In this document: positions 1-6,189 of the stretch, piece after piece | How positions within the stretch are numbered: the stretch's first letter is position 1 | Layout of the letters: each line of letters opens with the position of its first letter | Origin: JBEKZQ01 sp049509675 | Lineage (GTDB): Bacteria; Planctomycetota; Planctomycetia; Pirellulales; Thermoguttaceae | Direction: 5' to 3' | DNA length: 6,582 nucleotides | NCBI GenBank assembly: GCA_049509675.1 | Contig: JBEKZQ010000359.1 | Coordinates: 1 to 6,582, forward strand | Notes under the pieces: generated by a model | Databases searched by the model: none | Told to the model about the DNA's origin: nothing | What the model saw: the letters and a program-made list of their open reading frames with translations, nothing else | Made by a program: the position numbers and the translations under genes

Positions 1-7
1 ACTCGCC

Positions 8-1546
8 ATGGCTTCATGCCTCCCCGGCCACGACGCGGCCCATCGGTTCCTCATGGGCCGCATCGATTACGAACGCATGCGGACCATGCCCTATGATCCG
101 GGCCTGCTGGGCCTTGCACGCATCCAGAGACTGTTGGACCGGCTGGGCAACCCCCAGCAGGGGCTGCGAATCATCCATGTGGCCGGCACCAAGGGGAAGG
201 GCTCGACCGCGGCGATGATCGCCGCGATTCTCACGGCCGCCGGCTACCGCACCGGTCTGTTCTCCTCGCCCCATCTGGACCGCATCGAGCAACGCATGGC
301 CATCAACGGCCAGGCATGCCCCCCGGAAGAGTTTGTGAAGCTGGTTGGCCTGGTGCGGCCGGCGGTCGAGGCCCTGGACCGGGAAGCGGCCGCCGACGCC
401 CAGCATGGCCTGGGACCTACCTACTTTGAAATCACCACCGCCATGGCCCTCATGTACTTTGCCCGGGCCAAGGCCCATGCGGCCGTGCTGGAGGTTGGGC
501 TGGGCGGCCGGCTGGACGCCACGAACGTCTGCCGGCCCCTGGTGTCGGTCATCACCAGCATCAGTTTCGACCACACGCGACAACTGGGAAACACCCTGGC
601 CGCTATTGCCGCCGAAAAGGCCGGCATCGTCAAGCCGGGGGTCCCGGTGGTTAGCGGCGTCGTGGCCGAGGAGCCTCGGGCGGTCATTCGGCAGGCCTGC
701 CGTCAGCACGGCTGCCGATTGCTGGAGCAGGGTGTCGATTTCGACTTCGACTACCAGCCGCCGCGACACCTGGAGCAGGCTGCGACGCAGGGCCGATTGA
801 CGTTCCGCGGTCTGCGGGGGGACTGTCCCAATTTTCGTCTCAGCGAAAATGGGACCGGGTACCCTCTGGGTGCCTTTGGCTACCGCGATCTTGCTTTGAG
901 CCTGGTCGGTCGCCATCAGGCGGCCAATGCGACCCTGGCCCTGGCGGTCGTCGGCCAGTTGCAGCAGGGGGATTGTCCCGATTTTCGTCTAAGCGAAAAT
1001 GGGACTGTCCCCTTTGCCGGCGCCTTTGCCGGCGCAAAGGCGAATTCTGGTACAGAAAGCACGAGAGGCCCGCAGCAGGGCATTTGGCAAATTCCCGACG
1101 AGGCGGTCCGGCGGGGCCTGGCCGAGGTGGTCTGGCCGGCGCGGATCGAGGTCGTCGCCCGGCGGCCGGCGGTCGTGCTGGACGTGGCGCACAACGTGGC
1201 CTCCGTCGAGGCCCTGGCCGAGGTGCTTTTGGAGAGTTTTTGCGTGCGGCGGCGGTTGTTGGTCTTTGCCACCACCGCGGAGAAGGACCATCGCGGCATG
1301 TTGCGGCGCCTGCTGCCCCTGTTTGACGAGGTGCTGCTGACTCGCTACTTGAGCAATCCCCGGGCCGTGCCCGCCGAGGAATTGGCCGCCGTGGCCGCCG
1401 AGTTGACCGGTCGCAGCTTTCCCGTCTTTCCGGAGCCGGCTGCCGCCTGGGCCGCCGTGCGGCGCATGGCCGGGCCGGAGGACCTGATTTGCATCACCGG
1501 CTCGTTTTTCATTGCGGCCGAAATCAAGCGGGAAATTCTGCTATAA
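8..1546 (+). CDS. folC: Bifunctional folylpolyglutamate synthase / dihydrofolate synthase, carrying two in-frame repeat insertions
   Basis: A cytosolic Mur-ligase-family enzyme that uses ATP to join L-glutamate to dihydropteroate and/or to extend folate polyglutamate tails. Visible motifs are the P-loop GTKGKGST (residues 60-67), TYFE (138-141), LEVGLGGRLDATN (161-173), SFDHTRQLG with AAEKAGI (186-207), the linker motif GRHQAANA (301-308) and DVAHN (392-396), which begins the C-terminal glutamate-ligase part. At 512 residues it is about 60 longer than usual for the family (roughly 420-450); the surplus matches two inserts, near residues 270-290 and 321-357, that come from palindromic repeats. 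All core motifs are intact, so the enzyme is probably functional. I chose the ATG at 8 because family-like sequence (HDAAHRFL.GRIDYER) starts right after it; the frame stays open to the window edge, so an upstream start is possible. It overlaps the next gene by one base. Confidence 0.93.
   Translation: MASCLPGHDAAHRFLMGRIDYERMRTMPYDPGLLGLARIQRLLDRLGNPQQGLRIIHVAGTKGKGSTAAMIAAILTAAGYRTGLFSSPHLDRIEQRMAINGQACPPEEFVKLVGLVRPAVEALDREAAADAQHGLGPTYFEITTAMALMYFARAKAHAAVLEVGLGGRLDATNVCRPLVSVITSISFDHTRQLGNTLAAIAAEKAGIVKPGVPVVSGVVAEEPRAVIRQACRQHGCRLLEQGVDFDFDYQPPRHLEQAATQGRLTFRGLRGDCPNFRLSENGTGYPLGAFGYRDLALSLVGRHQAANATLALAVVGQLQQGDCPDFRLSENGTVPFAGAFAGAKANSGTESTRGPQQGIWQIPDEAVRRGLAEVVWPARIEVVARRPAVVLDVAHNVASVEALAEVLLESFCVRRRLLVFATTAEKDHRGMLRRLLPLFDEVLLTRYLSNPRAVPAEELAAVAAELTGRSFPVFPEPAAAWAAVRRMAGPEDLICITGSFFIAAEIKREILL
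817..880 (+). repeat. Palindromic REP-like element in folC, copy 1
   Basis: A hairpin-forming repeat read in frame within folC. The core arms are attttcg (831-837) and cgaaaat (844-850), extended outward by ccc/ggg around a one-base bulge. Bases 817-854 match copy 2 (967-1004) with three differences, at an offset of exactly 150 bases. It encodes GDCPNFRLSENGT. The right half is more decayed than in copy 2: the expected closing gtcccc is degraded, though the following bases (GYPLGAFGY in protein) still resemble copy 2's GTVPFAGAFAG. A 9-base near-repeat, ccgcggtct (805-813) and ccgcgatct (883-891), flanks it 78 bases apart and may be an eroded target duplication. The right boundary is approximate. 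Confidence 0.78.
961..1080 (+). repeat. Palindromic REP-like element in folC, copy 2, with 9-base flanking direct repeats
   Basis: A 111-base in-frame insertion flanked by perfect 9-base direct repeats gcagcaggg (961-969 and 1072-1080), as expected of a target duplication. The hairpin spans about 968-1012: outer arms ggggattgtccc and gggactgtcccc, inner arms attttcg (981-987) and cgaaaat (994-1000). To its right is a perfect 12-base tandem duplication, cctttgccggcg (1011-1022 and 1023-1034), and a second palindrome with arms cgcctttgc (1021-1029) and gcaaaggcg (1034-1042). Removing one direct repeat plus the insert joins QLQQG to IWQIPDEAV, which reads like an uninterrupted FolC. The insert adds exactly 37 codons and contains no stop in the folC frame. 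Confidence 0.85.
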
Positions 1547-2532
1547 TGACGTTTATGTCGGGAATCAGTATTATCTGTTTCGCGGGCAGTTACACCGTCG
1601 CGCTGGCGTTGGAACTTTCGCGATTGCTGTTCCGCAGCGCCGTACGCGGCTTCGTGCTGCTGGGCTTTGCCGGGGCGGGCCTGGTGGCACATTCCGCGTT
1701 TCTGTACTACCGTGCCCTACGGACCAACGGCACCCCACTGTCCAGCAGCCAAGACTGGTTCCTGCTCGCCGCCTGGGTGCTGGTGGTCGTGTACTTGTAC
1801 CTCTTGTGCTATTATCCGAAGACGAATTTCGGCCTGTTCCTGCTGCCGCTGGTGCTGGGTCTGATCGGCACGGCCAAATACTGTGCCGATGCGCGGCCCT
1901 TTGGCCAGATGCCCGCCTCGAAGGTCTGGGGCCTGATCCACGGCACGTCGATCCTGTTGGCCACGGTGACGGTCTTGGTGGGATTCGCGGCCGGCATGAT
2001 GTATCTGCACCAATCCGCGCGGTTGAAGCGCAAGCACGCCCCCGGCCGCGGCGTTCGCCTGCCCAGCCTGGAATGGCTGGCGCGGCTCAACAGCCGGGCC
2101 ATCGTGCTCTCGGTGCTCATGCTGGGCGTTGGCGTGCTCTCGGGCGTGGTGCTGAACCTGATCCAGGCGCGCCGCCGCGGCGCGCCGCTGCCCTGGAACG
2201 ATCCGGTCATTCTGGCCACGCTGGTCATGTTCGCCTGGCTCCTGGCTGCCACGCTCATCAACGCCTTTTCCCGCCCGGCGCGGCGCGGCCATAAGGTCGC
2301 CTACCTTACCGTGGCCAGCTTCGTGTTCCTGGCCATCGCCCTGGCGGTGGGCCTGTTCCTGAATACCCAGCACGGAGTGCCGCGGAACCAGGGCGCAATG
2401 CCAGCCGGAAAAAAGGGGACAGGCACCGTGGCGGCGACGTTTCTCATACTGCCGAACCAAGTTGTGCCACGGAGCCAGTCCCCTTTTTTCGCCGACCCAA
2501 CCGGTTTTCCGCGCCAGCGAACTGAAAACTGA
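1546..2532 (+). CDS. hemX: HemX/CcsA-family multi-pass membrane protein (cytochrome c assembly-like)
   Basis: An integral membrane protein of the cytochrome c assembly (CcsA/HemX) type, 328 residues from the ATG that overlaps the folC stop (TAATG). I count about eight hydrophobic segments, near residues 5-26, 33-56, 71-90, 94-112, 128-155, 186-206, 219-240 and 251-273. Candidate haem-contact histidines are H49, H132 (LIHGTS), H155 and H249. I see no clear WWD haem-binding motif of true CcsA/CcmC. That, plus the immediately following hemA, favours HemX, a protein implicated in other bacteria in controlling glutamyl-tRNA reductase level. A longer frame starts at 1489 but lies inside folC; the ATG at 1555 is another possible start. 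Residues about 288-315 are encoded by a palindromic repeat, so the hydrophilic C-terminal tail is unlikely to be ancestral. Translation is probably coupled to folC. Confidence 0.82.
   Translation: MTFMSGISIICFAGSYTVALALELSRLLFRSAVRGFVLLGFAGAGLVAHSAFLYYRALRTNGTPLSSSQDWFLLAAWVLVVVYLYLLCYYPKTNFGLFLLPLVLGLIGTAKYCADARPFGQMPASKVWGLIHGTSILLATVTVLVGFAAGMMYLHQSARLKRKHAPGRGVRLPSLEWLARLNSRAIVLSVLMLGVGVLSGVVLNLIQARRRGAPLPWNDPVILATLVMFAWLLAATLINAFSRPARRGHKVAYLTVASFVFLAIALAVGLFLNTQHGVPRNQGAMPAGKKGTGTVAATFLILPNQVVPRSQSPFFADPTGFPRQRTEN
2408..2490 (+). repeat. 83-base palindromic REP/MITE-like element at the 3' end of hemX
   Basis: The two ends are perfect 13-base inverted repeats, gaaaaaaggggac (2408-2420) and gtccccttttttc (2478-2490). 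The pairing continues inward (ggc, then ccgtggc) to 25-base arms, 2408-2432 and 2466-2490, with two mismatches, around a 33-base loop. It lies wholly within the hemX reading frame and supplies the end of that protein. Its sequence is different from the folC repeats except for the shared ggggac/gtcccc tips. No convincing target duplication is visible. It could also form a strong hairpin in the hemX-hemA transcript. Confidence 0.85.
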
Positions 2533-2534
2533 AA
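2521..2534 (+). repeat. Short tandem repeat (actgaaa)x2 between hemX and hemA
   Basis: Two perfect copies of actgaaa, followed by a degenerate third (acttcaa). The second copy contains the hemX stop codon, so this low-complexity tract sets where hemX ends. It occupies the space where a hemA ribosome binding site would be expected. Confidence 0.6.
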
Positions 2535-2552
2535 ACTTCAAACTCCGCACTA

Positions 2553-3824
2553 ATGAACGTCCAGGTTTTCGGCTGTAGCCACAAGAGCGCTTCGATCGCC
2601 ATCCGCGAGCGGCTTTCGTTCGCCGCGGAGCAGGCGGGCGAGGCCCTGGATCGTTGGCGGCGGGTGTTTCGCCACGTGGAAGGCGTGTTGGTGTCCACCT
2701 GCAACCGCGTCGAGATCTACGCCGGCAACGAGGCCGGGCCGCTGCCGAGTTGCGAGCAGGTGGCCGGTTTTTTGGCCCGCTTCCACCAGCTCGACCCGGC
2801 CGACGTGCTGCCGCACCTCTATCATTACGTGGATGAAGACGCGGTGCGGCACTTGTTCACCGTGGCCGCCAGCCTCGACAGCATGGTGCTGGGCGAGTCG
2901 CAGATCCTGGCGCAGGTGAAGCAGGCCTACCAGGCGGCGACCGAGCGCGATACGGCCGGCCCGCTCTTGCACGCGGCGTTCCAAGCGGCCATCCGCGTGG
3001 CCCGACGCGTGGCCAGCGAAACGGCCATCCATCAACGCCGCGTCAGCATCCCCAGCGTCGCCGTGGCCGACTTCGCCCAGCAAATCTTCGAGCGCTTCGA
3101 CGACAAGCAGACGTTGGTCATCGGCGCGGGCGAGATGGCCGAGGAAACCTTGTGTTATCTGCGCGACGCCGGTGCGCAGGCGATCATGGTCGTCAATCGG
3201 CATTTCGAGCGCGCCTCCGCCCTGGCGCAGCAGTGGCGGGGCGAGGCTCGGCCCTGGGAAGAGCTTGCCGCGGCCATCAGCGCCGCCGACCTGGTGATTA
3301 GCACCACCGGCGCGGGACAACACATCGTGACGCTGGAGCAGTTTCGCGCCATCGAGTCCGCGCGGCAGCAGCGGCCGCTGTTCATCCTCGATCTGGCCGT
3401 GCCGCGCGATTTCGATCCGGCCATCGCAGCGCGGTCCGACGTGTACCTGTACTCGATCGACGACCTGCAGGCAGCCTGCCAGCGGAACCGTGCCCAGCGC
3501 GATCGGGAACTGCCCGCCGCCGAGCGCATTGTCCGGCAGGAATCGCAGCGATTCATGGCCGACCTGTATCGTCGCGCCACCGGGCCGGTCATTCGACAAC
3601 TCAAGCGCGGCTGGCAGAAACCGAAAGAGGAGGAACTCGATCGGCTCTTGAATCGGCTGCCGCAACTCGATCAACGGCAACGCGACGAGGTCCGGCAATC
3701 GTTCGATCGCCTGGTCAACAAGCTCTTGCACCCGCCCTTGGAATCACTTCGCGACGAGTCGCGCAACGGCATACCGCAGGGATTGCTGGACGCCCTGGCC
3801 CGACTGTTTCAACTGCGGGACTGA
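2553..3824 (+). CDS. hemA: Glutamyl-tRNA reductase
   Basis: The cytosolic enzyme that reduces glutamyl-tRNA(Glu) with NADPH to glutamate-1-semialdehyde, the first committed step of the C5 route to haem and other tetrapyrroles. The 423-residue length is normal. The N-terminal catalytic domain begins MNVQVFGCSHKSASI and holds STCNRVE with the catalytic Cys50, followed by HLFTVAASLDSMVLGESQIL starting at His100. The NADPH-binding domain carries VIGAGEMAEET (glycine-rich turn at residues 191-195) and VVNRHFERA. The C-terminal helical dimerisation region (LKRGWQKPKEEELDRLLNRL onward) is complete. The start is fixed by homology-like N-terminal sequence; no Shine-Dalgarno motif is evident upstream. 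It follows hemX by 20 bases, so co-transcription is likely. hemC and hemB are not in the window. Confidence 0.96.
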   Translation: MNVQVFGCSHKSASIAIRERLSFAAEQAGEALDRWRRVFRHVEGVLVSTCNRVEIYAGNEAGPLPSCEQVAGFLARFHQLDPADVLPHLYHYVDEDAVRHLFTVAASLDSMVLGESQILAQVKQAYQAATERDTAGPLLHAAFQAAIRVARRVASETAIHQRRVSIPSVAVADFAQQIFERFDDKQTLVIGAGEMAEETLCYLRDAGAQAIMVVNRHFERASALAQQWRGEARPWEELAAAISAADLVISTTGAGQHIVTLEQFRAIESARQQRPLFILDLAVPRDFDPAIAARSDVYLYSIDDLQAACQRNRAQRDRELPAAERIVRQESQRFMADLYRRATGPVIRQLKRGWQKPKEEELDRLLNRLPQLDQRQRDEVRQSFDRLVNKLLHPPLESLRDESRNGIPQGLLDALARLFQLRD

Positions 3825-3826
3825 GG

Positions 3827-4028
3827 AGTCAAGAGTCCAGAGTCAAAAGTCGCGAGCCCGGAGTCCGCTGCCGGCCCTCGACGTCTGTCCATTTTGAAAT
3901 TACCGGTTGGGTGCCACGACCAACCTCCGGTCGGTGCCCGGCTTGCCCAGCAGTGCTGGAAACACGGTTGGACAAGCCAACCGTGGCACCCGTAAACTCA
4001 GGTTGGACAGACCACTGGACTCTTGACT
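3827..4028. repeat. 202-base inverted-repeat element between hemA and the glycosyltransferase gene
   Basis: It is bounded by perfect 14-base inverted repeats, agtcaagagtccag (3827-3840) and ctggactcttgact (4015-4028). It begins three bases after the hemA stop. The left arm continues into repeated gagtc units up to about 3865. A second inverted pair is nested inside (3909-3991). I see no open reading frame, no target duplication and no T-rich tail typical of an intrinsic terminator. It may be a MITE-like element, or one palindrome inserted inside another. The rest of the gap to 4137 holds no gene. Confidence 0.7.
3909..3991. repeat. Inner palindromic element with gggtgccacg / cgtggcaccc ends
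   Basis: Perfect 10-base inverted repeats, 3909-3918 and 3982-3991, enclose 63 bases. A strong local hairpin sits in the right part: cacggttgg (3963-3971), loop acaag, ccaaccg with tg (3977-3985). The motif ggttggaca recurs as a direct repeat at 3966-3974 and 4001-4009. Its tips resemble a repeat style I recall from planctomycete intergenic regions; that recollection is unverified. Confidence 0.65.
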
Positions 4029-4043
4029 TTCGATAAGATGCGG

Positions 4044-4063
4044 CGGAGGCGCAAGCCTTTCCG
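4044..4063 (+). repeat. Small GCAA-loop hairpin upstream of the glycosyltransferase gene
   Basis: The stem aggc/gcct (4047-4050 and 4055-4058) closes a gcaa tetraloop, with flanking cgg (4044-4046) and ccg (4061-4063) able to pair across a bulge. It is short and could be chance in GC-rich DNA. It would lie in the 5' leader if transcription starts upstream. Confidence 0.3.
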
Positions 4064-4122
4064 TCTGCGTTGAATTTGCTCGATATTCCGCTTCTGCGAC
4101 GCCGATCCCGTCTTATGGATCC

Positions 4123-4130
4123 AAGGGGGG
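4123..4130 (+). promoter_or_regulatory. Shine-Dalgarno sequence of the glycosyltransferase gene
   Basis: The purine run aagggggg ends seven bases before the ATG at 4138, a good ribosome-binding spacing. It fixes that start and contrasts with hemA, which has no visible Shine-Dalgarno motif. I could not identify a convincing promoter in the 300 bases upstream. Confidence 0.65.
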
Positions 4131-4137
4131 ACGGCGT

Positions 4138-5844
4138 ATGCAGCGTCAGCAGTGGTGGCGGGAGGCGGAAGTCTGGCTCCTCGTGTTACTCACCGGAGCG
4201 ATCTATTTTACGCGGCTGGGTGATCCGCCGTTGACGGGGGAAGAGCCGCGGCGCGGCCAGGTGGCCCGGGAAATGGCCGAGTTCGATGATTGGATTGTGC
4301 CCCGCCAGCAGGGTGCGCCATTCATGAGCCGCCCGCCCGTACACAACTGGATGATCGCTCTGGCCGGGGCGGCCCGGGGCAGCGTGGATGCCGTGGCCAT
4401 CCGTCTTCCCAGCGCCGTGGCCATGATGTTCCTGGTGCTGCTGATTTACGGCTACAGTCGCACGTTCCTGTCGCGCGTGGGCGCGCTGGGGGCGGGAGCG
4501 GCCTTTGCCACGATGGGGCTGGTGCTCCAGTTCGGCTGGCGCGGCGAGACCGAGGCCCTCTACACGCTGTTCGTGGCCGGCTCCCTGTTGCTCTGGCGGT
4601 GGGCCGACGTGCGCACACTGCCGCCGCTCTGGCCGTGGTGTGCCGGCTACGGCCTGGCCGCCTTGGGCATGCTCGCCAAGGGTCCCCAGGCGCCGGCCTA
4701 TTTTGTGGGCGGCGTGGGACTCTATCTCGTGTGGACGCGGCGCTGGCGGGAAATGCTCCGCTGGCCGCACCTGGCCGGTTGCGCACTTTTCCTGCTCGCC
4801 TGGGCCGCCTGGTTCGTCCCGTTCCTGTTGCGGGTCGGGATCGCCGGCGCCTGGCAAATGCTCAGTTTCGACATTGCCTTGCGTTTCCACGGCGCCAACC
4901 CGCTGGGCTTCTTCCAGCACCTGGTCGTCTATCCGTTCGACGTGGCCGTATGCATGTTGCCCTGGTCGATCCTGCTGCTGCCGTACTTGCGACGCGATTT
5001 CCGCCGCCGCGTGGCCTTCGCCCGGCCGGAGATCCGGTTCCTGGCGTCGGGCATTGGCGTTGCGCTGCTGAGTTGTTGGATAACGCCTGGGGCGAAGAAC
5101 CGGTATTTCCTGCCGCTGTTGCCCTGTGTGGCGCCGTTGGTCGGGCTGGTCGTGGAGCAGTGTTGCGCGGCGGTGGCCGTTACGCCCTGGTCCAACTTGT
5201 GGAAACGTTATCTGCAAGGGATGGCTCTTATCATGCCGGCAGCGGCCGTCTGGGTGCTGACCGCGACGGTGCTCGGCTTGGCGGCGGAGTTTGGAACGCA
5301 GCCGCCGCTGTTCGCCGCGCTGTTCGTCGTGGCGGCCGCCGTCTTGGGCGGCTTGACTTTTTGGTCGTCGGGCTCTCGGCAACCGCTCCATCTGCGCGTG
5401 GGAATTTTGGGCGTCGCCACGTTCCTCGGGCTCGCTTGGAGCGGCGCGGTGCTGAACGTGCTGGTCGCCACCCGGCAACCGATGGGGACCGACATCGCGG
5501 CAGTAAAACAGCGTTTGCCCGAGGGGACGCGGATGGTCAGCCTGGGGCCTGTCGATGATCGGTTCCTCTATTACTACGGTGAGCCGATCCGGCAGCTTCC
5601 CGCCGCGGCCGTCGCGCAGGAACCGCCAACGGACTGGTCCTATTTCTGCATGGGCCCGGTCACCACGCCGCAGCCCGCGTGCGACTTCGCCTATGAGACG
5701 GTGGGCGTGGTCTCCAACAACGCCATGCGAACGGAGCATCCGACCGAATTCATCCTTATCGGCCGGCGGCTGTCGCCGCCGCCGCGTGTTGGCTCCGGGC
5801 CGGAACTGGTGGCCCAGAAGCCGGCCGGCACGCGCGTCAGGTAA
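4138..5844 (+). CDS. ArnT/GT39-like membrane glycosyltransferase (dolichyl-phosphate-mannose-type family)
   Basis: A 568-residue polytopic membrane protein of the GT-C fold, expected to move a sugar from a polyprenyl-phosphate carrier to an acceptor on the outer face of the cytoplasmic membrane. After a first hydrophobic segment (about residues 11-25) comes the periplasmic acidic motif GEEPRRG (34-40) followed by REM. This position and context match the catalytic acidic motif of ArnT and protein mannosyltransferases. RPPVHNW (65-71) corresponds to the family's KPP-hW motif. An acidic GETEA (136-140) and LAKGP (179-183) are also typical. About a dozen hydrophobic helices run to roughly residue 445, then a soluble C-terminal region of about 110 residues ends the protein. 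Donor and acceptor cannot be read from sequence; lipid A or another envelope glycan is plausible. It stands alone, separated from hemA by repeat DNA. Confidence 0.85.
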   Translation: MQRQQWWREAEVWLLVLLTGAIYFTRLGDPPLTGEEPRRGQVAREMAEFDDWIVPRQQGAPFMSRPPVHNWMIALAGAARGSVDAVAIRLPSAVAMMFLVLLIYGYSRTFLSRVGALGAGAAFATMGLVLQFGWRGETEALYTLFVAGSLLLWRWADVRTLPPLWPWCAGYGLAALGMLAKGPQAPAYFVGGVGLYLVWTRRWREMLRWPHLAGCALFLLAWAAWFVPFLLRVGIAGAWQMLSFDIALRFHGANPLGFFQHLVVYPFDVAVCMLPWSILLLPYLRRDFRRRVAFARPEIRFLASGIGVALLSCWITPGAKNRYFLPLLPCVAPLVGLVVEQCCAAVAVTPWSNLWKRYLQGMALIMPAAAVWVLTATVLGLAAEFGTQPPLFAALFVVAAAVLGGLTFWSSGSRQPLHLRVGILGVATFLGLAWSGAVLNVLVATRQPMGTDIAAVKQRLPEGTRMVSLGPVDDRFLYYYGEPIRQLPAAAVAQEPPTDWSYFCMGPVTTPQPACDFAYETVGVVSNNAMRTEHPTEFILIGRRLSPPPRVGSGPELVAQKPAGTRVR

Positions 5845-5864
5845 GTGCCCGTAGGACAATAACT

Positions 5865-5891
5865 GTAGGACGGATTGCCAATCCATCCTAC
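5865..5891. repeat. 27-base near-perfect palindrome after the glycosyltransferase gene
   Basis: The arms gtaggacggattg (5865-5877) and caatccatcctac (5879-5891) pair with one mismatch around a single central base. A partial direct copy of the left tip, gtaggac, precedes it at 5851-5857. It lies 20 bases after the stop codon and could act as a transcript-end hairpin, but no T run follows, so a dispersed repeat is the better reading. Confidence 0.7.
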
Positions 5892-5962
5892 GTAGCCTGG
5901 TGGAATCGTGTGACACATTACTAGTTATTGACAAATTTGGCGAGACTTGGCAGTTTCAGGAA

Positions 5963-6189
5963 ATGCCGAGGCTCGCAGGAGTGGTTATTCCCGGTATGTC
6001 CCACCATTTGACCCAGCGGGGGAATCGTAGCCAGCAGACGTTTTTCAACGATTGAGATTATGCGGCTTATCTGGAACTGATGGCCCAGTGGTGCCGAGAG
6101 GAAGGGTTTGACATCTGGGGCTACTGCCTGATGCCCAATCAGCCACTTGATCGCGGTCCCGGCGTCGGAGCAGAGTTTGCGGGAAGAGC
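5963..6189 (+). pseudogene. Y1 (IS200-like / REP-associated) transposase, degenerate N-terminal part
   Basis: The remnant of a HUH single-strand DNA transposase. Translation from the ATG at 5963 gives a typical start, MPRLAGVVIPGMSHHLTQRG then NRSQQTFFND, and meets a TGA at codon 31 (6053-6055). The same frame continues family-like sequence (DYAAYLELMAQW, then WGYCLMPN) to 6139. There the catalytic NHVH motif should follow, but the frame breaks: from 6144 a different frame reads HLIAVPASEQSLREE, so about two bases were lost inside the HUH motif. The gene then stops at the left inverted repeat of the next element, losing the rest of the domain with its catalytic tyrosine. It is clearly inactive. 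Confidence 0.85.

Noticed and set aside
14..916. 300-codon open frame on the minus strand
   Set aside because: Antisense to folC with low-complexity composition; a GC artefact.
817..1042. The paired folC repeats as a genuine duplicated protein motif
   Set aside because: The DNA is palindromic with arms conserved on both sides of the loop, and copy 2 has flanking direct repeats; both point to an inserted DNA element, not a protein-level repeat.
1489..1545. Upstream ATG for hemX at 1489
   Set aside because: It would add 19 hydrophilic residues lying wholly inside folC; the ATG at 1546, overlapping the folC stop, leads directly into the first membrane helix.
2550..3731. 393-codon open frame on the minus strand
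   Set aside because: Antisense to hemA, whose motifs are unmistakable; the minus-strand product shows no recognisable domain.
5865..5891. Intrinsic terminator for the glycosyltransferase gene
   Set aside because: The stem is strong, but no T run follows and the loop is a single base; a dispersed palindrome fits better.
5928..5933. ttgaca as a -35 promoter box before the transposase remnant
   Set aside because: No acceptable -10 hexamer lies 16-18 bases downstream, and the gene it would serve is broken.
4186..5934. Long 582-codon open frame on the minus strand
   Set aside because: It lies antisense to the glycosyltransferase gene, is rich in R, H, Q, G and P with no hydrophobic core or family motif, and is what high GC at third positions produces opposite a real gene.
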